Shown here piece after piece: positions 1 to 13,134 of a DNA stretch of 64,000 bases (position 1 is its first letter; every line of letters starts with the position of its first letter). The DNA is from Owenia fusiformis (lineage: Eukaryota > Annelida > Polychaeta > Sabellida > Oweniidae), in the NCBI GenBank assembly GCA_903813345.2, contig CAIIXF020000008.1, forward strand, positions 13,252,822 through 13,316,821. Direction: 5' to 3'. Under the pieces are notes generated by a model that saw only the letters and a list, made by a program, of their open reading frames with translations, had not been told where the DNA came from and did not search any database. Both the position numbers and the translations under genes were made by a program.

Positions 1-178
1 AATCCCTCTCAGGAATGGAACATGATAAACAAGCTATATGAAAGTTAAAGAAAACATTTTTGGCCATTGCAATAGACTCCAGGGATGTAATGGCATATGC
101 CATTCTTAGATAAAATACACCCACATGCTTCCAACATAGAGTTGCGATAGAGTTACACATGAAATCATAAATATTCAC

Positions 179-2651
179 CGGCAGGACTTGCAACAAATCT
201 ATACGTAAAGCTTTGGCTAGGACTAATCGGACATTGTGTGATGAAAGGAACACCATCCATGTAGAGGTTGTTTCTTTGATGCATTCCATGCCAGTGCACA
301 GTGATGCTTCTAGACATCAACTTGTTGGTCACGTGCACAACCATATGGGCACCTTCCTTTGCCTGGAAATCACAATGTGTTAAAAACCTCAATAGTAAGT
401 GGTCGTTAGCAGTAATTGTGTCACTTAAATCAAAATATTTTCAAAATATATTATACTGACTAGATAGCTAGAGAGCATCTAGGAAGTAACATGTAAATAT
501 ATCTTAGATTGGTTCTAAATATTTCAAAGTTCATACAAAGATTGTGACAATGTACTTAGCAATAAGTGAGGTCAACATTGTATGGCCGTTGCAAGTAAAT
601 AAGAATTTATGAGGTCACATTGGTAGCGTATAAGGTCACATTGGTAATATGGTTAATGGCTACTGCTGCCACAAAGAGAGTCATGATCAACAACTAAGAT
701 TTATACGCAAAGGTCCCAGATTCGATCCCCGGTTCAGGCAATACTGAATTTGCTTGTTTGAGTAAAGTACTTCATAGGGCGTTTGACTGCGAGTGGTCCA
801 CGACTCGTAAAAGGGCTGTGGTGTGGACCTGTATGCCTATGTATGAGTGCACATGAAAGAACACAGGGTTTCTACAAAGAGGGGTTTCTTGATCTGCCTT
901 TTATGATAATGCGTTAATTACGACTGTGTATATACGGGATATACTCAAGAGCTATTGCTCACCTTCATTGGTGGTAAACAAGATACTTGTACATACAATC
1001 AGATATGGAAGTCACATTCGACTCGACGACCACTCTGGTTTAACAAAATATACATTTACTGTTTTGGACTTAATTAACCATTTTCAAATCAATATCAATT
1101 TTACCTCAAGCTTCGGTCCAGGTACCTGCCCATTCACTGCAATAACCTTACGAAATATCCCATCAGCAGTGATCACATCGTCTAATAAAAAAGAATAATA
1201 CATGCAATAATAAATAGGAGGGTCATAACCAAAACTTTGGCGTTATTCAAGTACAGATCCCGTGTTTCTTCTGTAACTGCTATCTATTAGTGAATTGAGT
1301 TAAATTTTTGAAGGGAGTATATTATTCAATATTCGATGATTTCTTACTAAAGATCGGTTTGTTATAGTTTATTGGCAGATTTACTATGGAATATTCTGTA
1401 GAATGCAATATAATTGCTGTGCCAACTATTTCCCTGCTATGAATCAGTTTCATTATATTTATGCCTAACATTTTAGGAATGAAATGCATTCGCGTCAATG
1501 TGGAAGGACGATAAACTAGAGATTTGCGTTATCAAAACAATGCTAAGCTAAGCTTCATATTGAGCCATACCAAATGTGCCAGCATGGTCTGTACCCGCAC
1601 AGTCAGAATCAACAGGACATGCGGCACACTTTGAGTCGTTCAGAGGTTTCCCATCGACATCTGTACAGTCGGGCACCACTCTGTAACCATGGTGACCCCC
1701 GCCTGACACCATGGTGAACTTCTCGCTAATCTCCAAATAGTACTCACAGACTGAAAAAAGTCATTCTGTAAAGTACGTACGCTAGTCATGGTCTTTTCAT
1801 GTTCGTTTCAATTCACCACATTTTGACGATATTTGGTCCAATAAGATCGGGCTTCACTGCTATACACTGGCAGCTTTGTAAAGAAGTGAAATACCCTTGG
1901 ACCAAGGATGGACGATATTGGCCTAATTATGTGTTTCATCACTGAGCTTGTTCTTGTTGCAGTTCTTTATAGTTTGATTTCATGGCACACTCTCTGATAA
2001 AGACCTATGGTAATGATCTAACCTAATGGTATTGATATTCAGTATATAACTTCAGGTGACTCATAGTTTACGACCAAAAGTACTAACGAAATTCCAAAAT
2101 ACGGATAGAGATATAGATAACACTAGAAATAACAAGCCAACGGTGACTTAAAAAACAAACCAATCAACAAAACTCACTAATCTGTTTTTTCTTGAGGCCC
2201 TTTATTTTCTCTTGTCGACATGACTTGCGCCCACTCACAATGCACTGAAATCAGAGATAAAAGAGATAAAACAACTTAATGTACATTTCATATGGCATAG
2301 AAAGTGTACAAACACTACTGGATTGTCATCACTTATATAGTGTCAAAGTAAATGTTGTTCTAGATGATATTGTCCGGATTAGTAGTAACATCTACAGGGC
2401 CCTGACTATGTATAACTTATATGCCGAATTTGGTCTCCATGCAAATGAAAGAGAGCCCGGACTATAATAACTTTCACACAGTTAAGATTGAATTCTAGGC
2501 TAAGCGATAGATGCATCTTTATCGTATATAAAAGTGAAGTTCGTATTTTTAAGCACATACATGCAATATGTCACTTTAATGCTGAGAATAGTTTAACACT
2601 TACCAAATGAGCACAAATGTATATCACAGCAGCTACCCAATGAGTATTCAT
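179..2651 (-). CDS. laccase-like multicopper oxidase, 5' part (copy B, continues off the left edge)
   Basis: This is a secreted or membrane-associated copper oxidase of the animal laccase type, which oxidises phenols with oxygen as acceptor. Three exons are well supported on the minus strand: 1571-1750 (Cys-rich N-terminus beginning CEYYLEISEKFTM), 1105-1181 (ITADGIFRKVIAVNGQVPGP) and 179-362 (first copper motif HWHGMH). The last two have exactly the same lengths (77 and 184 bases) and phases as their counterparts in the neighbouring copy at 9373-13134. A possible first exon at 2604-2651 encodes MNTHWVAAVIYICAHL, a plausible signal peptide followed by a GTAAGT donor. It ends in phase 0 while the next exon needs phase 1, so a small exon may be missing between them or this exon is wrong. 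The large central exon and the C-terminal copper motifs must lie left of base 1. Confidence 0.85.
680..890 (+). repeat. possible tRNA-derived SINE remnant
   Basis: Contains a B-box-like motif (AGATTCGATCC near 719) followed by a tRNA-unrelated body with a stretch around 765-800 (GAGTAAAGTACTTCATAGGG) typical of invertebrate SINE bodies. It lies in the laccase B intron. The A box is not convincing, so the call is tentative. Confidence 0.35.
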
Positions 2652-3132
2652 GCTGATGATCCGTTTTTCTTTGTACTGTGAGTTAGTTGGTAAATCCTAA
2701 ATATGTACGACTACTGAAACTCACACCAGAGCAGGTTTAAGGTTAGCCTAGTTGGCAGACTTTCCATTCTAACAATCCTTTACGTGCAGGACATCAGTAT
2801 TTTCACTAAGAAGGAAGCTTGCATGAAAAATGTTCATTCCATTTGGTCTACCTTAATGCAGGCTAAAATTCAATGTATCAACAATAAATGAAACTAATGT
2901 CCAACGAGGAAGCATCCAGTGAAAAACTAATGTCTAAAATGATCATCAGGTTAAAGACATGCTAAACAGAAAAGTAGGTCAATATTACATAATCATGAAA
3001 TGAATAAGTCTTAAAATACAATTGGTCAGAATGTACTAGAACCTGCTTGAAACTGAAAAACATTGTATGCTCTATTCCACACAATTTAGAGGATTTAAAA
3101 ATTCGCAGTAACAATGAATAAGTGTCTGTATA

Positions 3133-4131
3133 CAGTGTGTCCCAAAAAAAGGAAACCGGCAATAGATTGCTTATTTCTCAAATATGAATAATAATAAGAA
3201 AATTTCACAGCTACCATCTGATAGGTTATAATGTCCTTTTTCTTATGATACCAAAGGTGTTTATTTTTCTCCACGGATGACTGAGTTCTAAGAGATTTAA
3301 GTGACCATGTCAGAAATTGGTTTGTGCCACTTTTTCTGTCACGAATGGCTGAACAATGAGGGATTAAAATGGCTATGCAAGACATTGTCCTATTCGAAAT
3401 ACACATTTCTGAACAAGCATTCAACATAGCAAGTTCATGCAGCTGACCCAAGATCAAAGAGTATTTGTAGTGCTCCTCCTATCGTTCGGGACAGATTAAG
3501 GGCGCTGTTCAACAGAAGAGTGATTGCCTTGAACCACGAGATTGAGTTCATCGAGATCCCCAGACCTGACACCCTGCGACTTCTCCCTTTTTGGGTTATC
3601 TCAAGAGTAAAGTCTTCACAACACCACCAAGAGACGTTGATGATCTAAGGGCCAGGATTGTCGCAGCAGTGGAAGATTTAAGGGGACAGAGAGACATCAT
3701 CGGGGATGCCGTACGTGCGATGAGATCAAGGGCAGACATTTGCATTGAAAGGAATGGGGGTCATGTTGAAGGACACTGGGGTTAAAACAACTTTGAATGG
3801 ACATTGGGATTTAAAAGGGATGCTAAATATGATATGTGTAATTTTAATTGGAATAAATGAGTAAAAGAGTGATATCCTGATGTTTGTTGTTACTTATCAC
3901 TTTGTTATGATGGTGAAATTGACTTGGCTGAAAGTGGTACAAACTCATTTCTGACATGGTCACTTAAATCCCTTATAACTCAGTCATTCGTGAAGGAAAA
4001 TATTCAACTTTGGTATCATAAGAAAGAGGACATCATAATCTATCAGATGGTAGCTGTGAAACTTTCCTATCTTTATTCATATTTGAGAAATAAGCAATTT
4101 ATTGCTGGTTTCCTTTTTTTGGGACACCCTG
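3133..4131 (+). mobile_element. Tc1/mariner-type DNA transposon, internally deleted, long terminal inverted repeats
   Basis: Ends CAGTGTGTCCCAAAAAAAGG and its inverse at the other end, flanked by TA on both sides (3131-3132, 4132-4133). Terminal inverted repeats run about 200 bases (to about 3340 and from about 3920). The interior keeps pieces of a transposase on the plus strand: an N-terminal fragment near 3437 (LTQDQRVFVVLLLSFGTD), then SPDLTPCDFSLFG near 3560 and, in a shifted frame, GYLKSKVFTTPPRDVDDLR from 3594 to the stop at 3785. The middle of the transposase with the first catalytic acids is missing, so the copy is non-autonomous. Confidence 0.85.
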
Positions 4132-4747
4132 TATAATCATTGCATTGAAAACAGTTCGTGTACTGTTTATCACATCTGTTGAGTTGGCAACAACAATAAA
4201 CTGGACTACATACTGGCACATGCTGGAAGTAATGCTTTTAAAATTAGTAAAGCATTACCCAAAACTATGGTTACCCTGTAGTATTGAAAGGCACATCAAC
4301 AATGAATATCACCCCGTCAATCTATTTTACAGGTTTTTATTTTTCTATATTTGTGTAACCAGGACGGTGAACTTTCTTCATTTTTCTTCAAACAATTTCT
4401 CTAACCATTATGCATTATATCTGTCAATTTCAAGAAAATCTCTACGCTACGTTTGAAAATAATTCAAATTATGTCATTTTTCCCATTGAGCTCCATTATA
4501 AAAATGGAATTTTCAAGTTCAATATTTTAAAATTCTACGTGGTGAAAAGTTGCACATTGAGTAGTTAGTTAATGTTATGGTGTTAAAAATTCAAAACAAA
4601 AAGGAATCAAGAAAAAATGCCATGGAGAAGTCTCTTTAGCATGCCTTTAATCCGATAGGTTTGGACTCCAACAGAACTTAAAACGAACCAATAACATAAA
4701 GAAAGAAAAGTCTATGCCGGAATGCATCCACGGTGGCACCAGTAAAT

Positions 4748-5637
4748 CACCCTTGGTATACGCAGCTAACGAAAATTGACCGGCACGGGTCAAAAGCTGG
4801 ACCGGCACGGGTTAACGGTTTTATTTGAATTTAAAACAGCCATAACTTGCTCAATATTGACTTCCTCGTGTCTAATTTGAAATATATGATTCCTCCCGAT
4901 GCTTTTAAGTACCCCAATTTTTTACAGATTTTTAAACGGACCAAAACTCTCTAAATGCGCATTTATGCTCTTTTCTCTCGAGAACGACTGTCTCATTTTC
5001 ACGATAACTTTTATTTAGTACCTCTAACATATAAGATCTATTTTTCCCCATCAAGGTATGATGTAAATGACATGCTATTTACATCTTGTGAGTTTCAATG
5101 ACGCGCGTTTGATTTTATAAAAAATGCCAAACTTTGTGACAAAGAATTTCATCAGCTATTGCCCCGAACCGGTCCGTCTTCTCGTTGCAAGCAGATTGCC
5201 CCGAACCGGTCCGTCTTCTCGCTGCAAGCAGGATAAAATTCTTTGTCACAAAGTTTGGCATTTTTTATAAAATCAAACGCGCGTCATTGAAACTCACAAG
5301 ATGTAAATAGCATGTCATTTACATCATACCTTGATGGGGAAAAATAGATCTTATATGTTAGAAGTACTAAATAAAAGTTATCGTGAAAATGAGACAGTCG
5401 TTCTCGAGAGAAAAGAGCATAAATGCGCATTTAGAGAGTTTTGGTCCGTTTAAAAATCTGTAAAAAATTGGGGTACTTAAAAGCATCGGGAGGAATCATA
5501 TATTTCAAATTAGACACGAGGAAGTCAATATTGAGCAAGTTATGGCTGTTTTAAATTCAAATAAAACCGTTAACCCGTGCCGGTCCAGCTTTTGACCCGT
5601 GCCGGTCAATTTTCGTTAGCTGCGTATACCAAGGGTG
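4748..5637. mobile_element. foldback (palindromic) element, 890 bases
   Basis: Two arms of about 400 bases (4748-5149 and 5235-5637) are near-perfect reverse complements; ends read CACCCTTGGTATACGCAGC and its inverse. The short centre contains two head-to-tail copies of a 36-base motif with GCCCCGAACCGGTCCGTC (5160 onward). No reading frame is present. The flanks show no clear long target duplication. Confidence 0.85.
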
Positions 5638-8011
5638 TAAATGAAGTCAGAACACTTTAAGATTAGCGGTTGTTGACAGTTCAAAGTTCAATCCATCATG
5701 AATCGTATTATCACTAGTTGAACACATAAATTAGTATCTGAGAATGAGTCCAATCAAATCTGCGAATGAATATGTTTTTTATCAAATCATCATTGTGTTG
5801 TTTTCGGTACTACTTAAATTCACAAAAACATAGGGGCGGACCATTTTTTTAAATATTTTATTAAGGTTTTTAGAATTAGGACACGGCTTGAAAAAGCGAC
5901 GTTTTTTAGAAAATGACAATTGAAATGGCACTCATTGAGAGAAAATAATTATGTACCCATGGAGTGAATCAATTCATGGTGAATAGGAGATATAGAGAGT
6001 AAATAATAGGAAGTGGGCTAAAATCGTAACACACGGTACACCTAAATTATCACAAGTCATCAGCATGATAATAAAAAAAGTGTTGTTTGCATTCATTCTT
6101 ATCACCTCCTCGACCTCACAGTAGTAACTTGACTAAATATTATCCAGGGATCACATTTCCAGTCTTATGCAGATCACATACTGTTTATTTTAATGCAAAA
6201 CAGGTCTTCCATGTTTGAAGTGTGAAGTTTGACGTTTAAGATTTTTGTTGAGTGAATGCATTGAATCACTTATTTCAGAATATGTATGTATCTCTATGAT
6301 TAAACCATATATCATTAACATGATGTCATGTTAATGATACCCGCTTCACGTGTTCTATGCTTAAATTAGAGAATTAGAAGACACGATTGTAAATGGAGCG
6401 TATTAAATTGTTTACTGATACAAAGTGACACAAAAATGCCACCATCAGATTTTGGAATAACTTTCTCAATAAATAATTAGTTAATCTACGTGGATTTTTA
6501 TATAGATAAACTGTTCAGATTTGTTAAATAAATTTTAAGAAAGACAAGTAAAACAAAATCAAATCCTTTTAAGAGTTTTATTAAGTTATTCGAGTCAATC
6601 GATTTTGAGCGCATTAAAGCTATTGAGGGTGTAAGCAAGGGTCTATTTTTTATTTCAATTTTGATATATAATTATTTTGCTTCGAAAAAATCTGCTTAAG
6701 GGATGTTTAGACTCATCAGGAGGGTTAGACATTTTCTTTAAAATATATTTATCGTAATTGACATATTTTTTATCTAATTATATATATATATGAATACTTT
6801 CGCGCTTTTAGATAGAACTTGCTTTTGATTTTTACCACCAGAAAATGTGATGATAACCAGTGGGAAGGTCATAGAAAGTGGGAAAAACTAGAAATAGAGT
6901 TTATTATCTAATCTTATGAGACAAAAACTAGATACGAGTTGATAATAACATTGCTTTGGTGTATAAATAACATATGAAAAAAGGTTGAATTGAAGCTGGA
7001 CGTAAAACAATCTAAATAATCTACGTTAGTTACTTACCTCATTGGTGTACAGTAAATAAAGCTCACTGGACATGGCAGGCTGATACTAGTTTTATACTAT
7101 GTATGCTTATAGACTTCACCTTGGGGGGATTAACTAGGCCTAATTCAGGAACCATGGTTAAATAAACCAGACCATAGGTCTACCAGTAAACGGGAGGCTC
7201 GGGTGGTCCCCCGCCTCAATGTTCAAAAACAATTATTGAACATTTCTTCACTATTTCAACTATAACATAAATCATTTTGGATTTACGCAATATTTAGAGA
7301 TATAGCCACCAAAGTAAGCAGTGGGGATCGCCCTAGACACAGCATCAAGCTTGGAATAAAATACATACCCCTCAAAAATAAAATTAGAGAGAACAAAGAT
7401 GATTTAAATTTTTACTGATAAATACAAAGTCTGAGAGGTTTCAGTTACATAGATCTGTGTTTTCAACAACATGTATCATGTATCATAGGCGAACGCTGTG
7501 GATGTGGATTTTAAATCCAACCATTGTGAAAATAATAACCACTTTAAATAATTATTTTTTACCTTAACACATATCTTTATTCCATTGTAAAGTAAAATAT
7601 TGCTCAGAAATTCTCAACGGAGCATGTGGCAACTCATGGTGCCATCTTTAAAAACTATGGGTTCTCGTTGTGCTTTTTATCTATTCTTCCATATTGCAAA
7701 AGAATCTGACTGAAATATAAGATGTACGTCGACCTATATTTCATTAGTTCATGGTCTGGGATAAAAAGCTATAAAATCTAGCACACGTGAGAAGGGGGGA
7801 GGGGTCAGAAAAGGCAAGATATAATTAAAGTATAGTATCGATTTCAAACAAATATTCACGCTGGAGCTGCAGCAATAAAAACTGCAATTCAACGGAATTT
7901 TGGCGAGAAAGGTGAATAGACAATAGAGATGAGAATGAAAATAGCCAGTTACGATTTTACAGTTTTGAGCTCAGTTGTGTCCCATATTGTGTACTAGATG
8001 GATGTCATATA

Positions 8012-9096
8012 CGAGGGGTGATCAATAAGTAATGGACGCTTTTTTATACAGATACTTTTTATTGACCAATCCCTTTGATTTTCCTACCAGTGATACATCA
8101 TTCAATTATCTATCAATTCTGAAGATTTGAAGACAAAATATATAATACATGTTGACATATCCTTATTTCCGTGAAGGAGGTACAGGTACCCCGAGACTGA
8201 CATTTACGTCACATATTCAGTTTTTAGCCAGTTTGGTAAATTTGAGTTAGATTTGAACTTTTTATATGCAACAAGTGTTGTATTGTTTGAAATTTTTTGC
8301 TGACTGGAAACACATAAACAGAAAGTATTGTAATGTGAGAGTATTGTATGGAAGGGGTTTGCAGGTCAATTTGAGAAAGCATTGTGGAAGAAAGGGGTGG
8401 TGAGAGAAGGGAACACCCTACTCCATATGGACAATGCACCTGCCCACAGATCTCAGAATGTTCACTAAACAATATCCCTGGACCTCAAAATTGAGCCATT
8501 GGCCAATGCACTATATTGTCCACATCTGCTCATATGTGACTTGTTTATTTCTAAACTACTTATTTCTATAGAGAAAGGATGCAGGTTTATTAACATTGAT
8601 TAAATAAAACAACCCGTGCAACTGCATCTTGCTACCATGTCAGAGAATGGATTCAGCCTTGTCTCACAATCTTGAGTTAAGAGGATGAGGAATTGTGTAG
8701 ATGTAGCTCTTGATGGAACCTATTAAGAGGGCCCTGTGGAATGAATGTGGCATGAATACCACATAGTGATGATAAAATATTCAAAATCAACTATGGCATA
8801 ACAAAATGGGGTAATTCATGACCATAATGGTTTGTTTTTTCTGCCTGCATTCAACTGCATTGCATGTTAAAGAAGCTAAAATAGCTTCAGAATATGTGAC
8901 GTAAATGTCGGTCCCAGGGTACCTGTACCTCCTTCATGGAAATGAGGATATATCAATATGTATTATATATTTTGTCTTTAAATCTTGAGAGTTGATAGAT
9001 AATTGAATGATGTATCACTTGTGAGAAAATCGAAGGGATCGGTCTTTAAAAAGCATCTGTGTAAAAAAGCGTCCATTACTTATTGATCACCCCTCG
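8012..9096 (+). mobile_element. mariner-type DNA transposon fossil with about 205-base terminal inverted repeats
   Basis: Ends CGAGGGGTGATCAATAAGTA and its inverse, flanked by TA (8010-8011 and 9097-9098). Inverted arms 8012-8219 and 8893-9096. Inside, on the plus strand at about 8395-8550, a decayed transposase fragment reads LLHMDNAPAHRSQNV and then a diverged relative of the YSPDLAPCDFFLF motif (ALYCPHLLICDLF). The rest of the transposase is gone. Confidence 0.85.
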
Positions 9097-9372
9097 TACA
9101 GTCAAAAAGATACGACGTAATGGCACAGGTGTGGAGGATGATTTCAAAATTTAATTACTATTTTTCTAAATTGTACAAATGTTGAGATTATTATTTGTTT
9201 TTAACACTTATTAACATATGATTTCTAAATTGTAATATTTTAAGTCATGTGGATGAATCCAATTTGAGCTTTTTTGGGTACCGTTTATGGGTGTTCTAAA
9301 TGTAGATCTACTTCTGTCCTTATGATTATACTTTCTCACATGAAATATTATTGATATTCTTAGGTATAGTTT

Positions 9373-12300
9373 TCATTGAGCCCTCTCAAGCGGCATTTGT
9401 TTTAAAACCTCTGTGTTTTGATGATTTCCATTCTTTCGAAATCTTTTAAAGTAGTCATCTTTTGTATAATTGAAACTAGAACAGCGGGGTAGTCCTGGTG
9501 GAGGTTTGGGAATCAACTCAGCTGCTTCCAATAACAGCACAGTCATCCCATGCACGAGGTGCTCCGTTGTATGACAATGTATCAACCATCGACCTTGAAT
9601 TTGATCAAATATAAATATACACCTGTCAAACCATTTTATGCACACTTTGACTCGATGTGCCGCCTATAGCCGAAAATCTTATGCCATTGATGGAGATTTA
9701 CACCGTAATGTGACTTATTTTGACATTAACGTATTTAGTAAATGAAAATATGTCTTACAGCTAGCTATGCTGATAGCTTGGTCATTCGTTCTTGATCTGA
9801 TTTTGATGTTCATCAATGCCAATTTTGCCATAACAAATACAAATTTAATATATTTGGCGAGACACAGACCCATGTCGTGAGATAATGAGCTCAAAACGTC
9901 ATTTAGCAGTTTGTACTTATATGCTATTTTCAAATTGAAATTCATAATGGTACTGTACCTGGGTTTTCTGCCTTGAATTCAATAACTGTATAGCCTCCAG
10001 GTGGAACAATGACAGTGTCTTTCAATGGAGGGTCTACATGATTAAGACCTGGTATATTCTCTCCCCACGTTGCGTTTCGCCATCTTGGATTCTTGCAAAA
10101 TACTAGGCCACCGGTGCTTGAAGTGTGCATTCGGTTACTGAAAGTGAAAATACATTCGTTAGTCACTGTACTCATGTAGTCCAATTAAAACACAATGGTG
10201 TTTATCAATTTGTCCTTCTCAACATGGGGACTGAAGGTGGAGGTCGACTCAGAATTACATGTAATTTCATTACGATTATTCATCCTAGCAGATGTTTAGT
10301 CAATGTCTTCCACTACCTGTCATCAAGATTTGTGCAGCACTTTGTTTCATCATCCGGACAAGGACAGCAAATATCATCAGATGCCCTCTTATAGATGCCA
10401 TATTCATCCAGTTCTGGGTAAACCATCTTTAGCACGTTGAAGTGGTGACCATGCATGTGGATGGGGTGCGTGATACCAACTAGAAAAAATCAAGATCATA
10501 TTTGATGATATACGTATGTTTTGTCAGTATGTCTGGCTTGATCAAGACTGATAGGATGTGAGCTGCTGTATGATATATGGAGACTTACAAAATCATGTTT
10601 GATCATGCTAGGGCCTAAAATACAAATAAACATATTTTTGAAGTTAACATCGTAGAATGGGCATATGCAGTGATAAACGCTGAGTACTTACATCTGACAC
10701 CCTGGACGATTCGACCTCCTCCTTCGGTCCCCATGTTGAGAAGAACAAATTGGTAAACGCCATTGTGTTTTAATAGGACTGCATGGGTACAGTGACAGCC
10801 ATCAGCAATGACATTCTCTGCTGAACACCTATCTGGACATGGAGTTATCTCGTGACTCGGTATTTCCGATCCATAGAAACCAGATGGTCCTAAAAAATGT
10901 TTTCCATTCACCGCTGGTTCACTTTCGTCTCCATTGTTCGCAAAGTTAAAGAAATATTGTTTGGAGTCTTCTGATTTAGGAACCCCATGGCCAGTCATAC
11001 TGTTAGTTTTGAAACGTTTAACATCTGAAACCTTTATACATTCATGTGGTTTTCCGTCACCATCCAGGGTTGTCGGAAAATAATTGACAGGGCAATTCAG
11101 GATCCTAACCGCATTACCCTGCAATGTGTACGATCCTCTTGATGTGGTAGGGATGTAGTCTCTGCTGTTTTCGTATCTAAGAATCGCTAGGATTTCTTGA
11201 TTTGGATCCATGTATTCAAATTCTGGTTTATCGTATTCCATTGCTGTCCCCCTAATCCAAAACTCGGAGGCAATACTGTTCTGATTTGCATGCACGACAA
11301 AATCATATCGCTCCCCGGAGAATATGACAATATTGTCAACCACAATAGGATTAATATCGTGACCATCAGTTGCAATCACTGTTAGCTGATGACCATCAAT
11401 TGATATCATATACGGGAACTGAAACTGAGCTCCTATCATTCTAAATCTAGACTTGCTTCCCGCTTTGACTTTGAACTCTGCATATGGGACCTGGTTTGAC
11501 ACATCATCGATTGGTATTCTAGTGTGCGGAACATACTTTCCCTTATATCGCATTCGTCCGTTGATTAGACCAGATGTATATGGTATATTCGTATTGAATG
11601 TGCCATCACTCGATTTGCCTCTGAGAAACTTTTTTGTTCCATTCGGAAAAAATGGGTTGTCTGGGTAAAATCCTCCGCTATGTTCATATAGAAGCAATTC
11701 CTCAGCATCCTTGTGTCGCCAGTCCTGTATTACCATCATGAAATCATTCGGAGGGGGTTTAGTAAGTACATTGTCAACACGTATATAATCGTATGTGTTG
11801 CCCAATGGATCAAGCGTTCTGTGAATGATAAACGCCCCTGCAAGACCGTCAGAAGCCTGGGCAGCCGTATGGCTATGATAGATATATGTTCCTAAAATAA
11901 AGTAGCTAAACGGCTAATATAAAGAAAATGCTTTTTTGTAGAATATTGTATATATGCATGTTCGCGGTATAAATATTTCATACGTGAGACAGAGGTATTT
12001 AGTTGTTAAATACAGTAGTTTCTAAATATTTTTGAAATCTCGTCTTTAATGACATTTCTAAACATTTTCTTCTATTTGATGGTATATTTGAATTCTTTGT
12101 GTAATTTTCCGCTGAGATAATACGGTGGCATAATTACCTGCCTGTTGTGCGAAAAATCTGTAAGTAAAGGTTTGGCCAGGATCTATAGGACATTGTGAGA
12201 CATAGGGGACACCATCCATGTAGAAGTTGTCTTTCATGTGTACGCCATGCCAATGCACACTTATAGATTCTGTCAACATGTTATTTGTCACATGCACCAC

Positions 12301-13134
12301 CACATGAGCGCCTTCTATCGCCTGAAAGGAACATTACAAAATAATCACCTCAAATAAGTTACAGTTTATGTTCCCAAAGTTCCGAATTTTTTCTGAATAA
12401 TTTGGTGTTCATGCATACGTTGTGTACAATCGTTTATTTAATATCATTTATGGTTGTCATTTCAGTTATATATTTCCACAGTCAGTATCAATACTGGCAT
12501 CCCCTACCTACTTCAATCAAAACCAGTACATTACAGCCATTTACCTCGAGTTTTGGACCTGGTGACTGTCCATTTATCGCAATCACTTTACGATATATTC
12601 CATCAGCGCTGGTCACATGATCTATAAATATTAAATCCCCATAAATTACTATCACGTGTTTCAATTTATGTTTGAGTTGTCAAAAAGAGGAAATCAAATC
12701 TGACCACTCGTTTTTTACTTTCCCGTTAAATTTTGTTCCTCGCATCACGTAGAATTCTATAAGTATGCATTCTGCTACAAAGAGTGTAAAATGTAGTTCG
12801 AGGGTGTTAAAGTTAAACTTGTCCATTGTGTTTTAAAATATCGGCCTGTCGAGTCCTTAATAGGATACTGTTGCTCTATAATAGTTTATGGTCTTTCCCT
12901 TTTGACACTTTTACAATTTAATGAATTCAAGGGCCGCCTATATAATATTGCAGAAACATACTTTTCTCTTACCAAATGATATCGCTTCATCTGTACCACC
13001 ACAGTCAGAATTTACAGGACATGCGACACATTTCTCGAGACTTTTTCCATTGATATCAGTACAGTCAGGTATGACTCGCGTTTCATTGTAGGTCATTGTG
13101 AATATCTCCGTTACATCAAGATGGTACTCGCATA
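9373..13134 (-). CDS. laccase-like multicopper oxidase (copy A, nearly complete)
   Basis: A multicopper oxidase that couples substrate oxidation to four-electron reduction of oxygen to water. Exons on the minus strand: 12973-13134, 12545-12621, 12138-12321, 10692-11891, 10317-10479, 9959-10137 and 9373-9593 (stop). Together they give 727 codons in one frame. The copper-ligand motifs appear in order: HWHGVH, YHSHTAAQ, HPIHMHGHHF and HCHTTEHLVHGM; the last carries the type-1 Cys and His and the axial Met. The N-terminal part is Cys-rich (CEYHLDVTEIFTM...CTD...CVACPVNSDC), as in animal laccases. The signal-peptide exon upstream of 13134 was not found. The paralogue at 179-2651 lies downstream in the same orientation, so this is a tandem duplication. 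The intron 10138-10316 contains an inverted copy of part of the large exon (see findings). Substrate is unknown; cuticle, periostracum or phenolic defence roles known for this family are only possibilities. Confidence 0.93.
10162..10247 (+). pseudogene. inverted 86-base copy of a laccase exon segment, inside an intron
   Basis: Read on the plus strand this segment matches the coding sense of 10711-10796 (which is minus-strand exon) over all 86 bases with 8 differences and no gaps. The copied segment encodes LKHNGVYQFVLLNMGTEGGG. Six of the eight differences are silent third-position changes; the other two change Ala to Val and Leu to Gln. It occupies about half of the 179-base intron 10138-10316 and is antisense to the host transcript. 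Confidence 0.9.

Larger units (their letters stand above)
2652..9372. other. intergenic region between the two laccase genes
   Basis: No gene recognised. It holds two mariner-type fossils (3133-4131, 8012-9096) and one foldback element (4748-5637). The stretch 5638-8011 is AT-rich with no structure I could support beyond short AT runs. Confidence 0.6.

Noticed and set aside
7035-7075. Short minus-strand ATG segment (MSSELYLLYTNE) followed by a GTAAGT donor between the laccase genes
   Set aside because: Not hydrophobic enough for a signal peptide and nothing ties it to either laccase gene; could be an untranslated exon but unsupported.
11187-11895. Plus-strand and shifted frames within the laccase A large exon
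   Set aside because: They are shadows of the real minus-strand exon 10692-11891.
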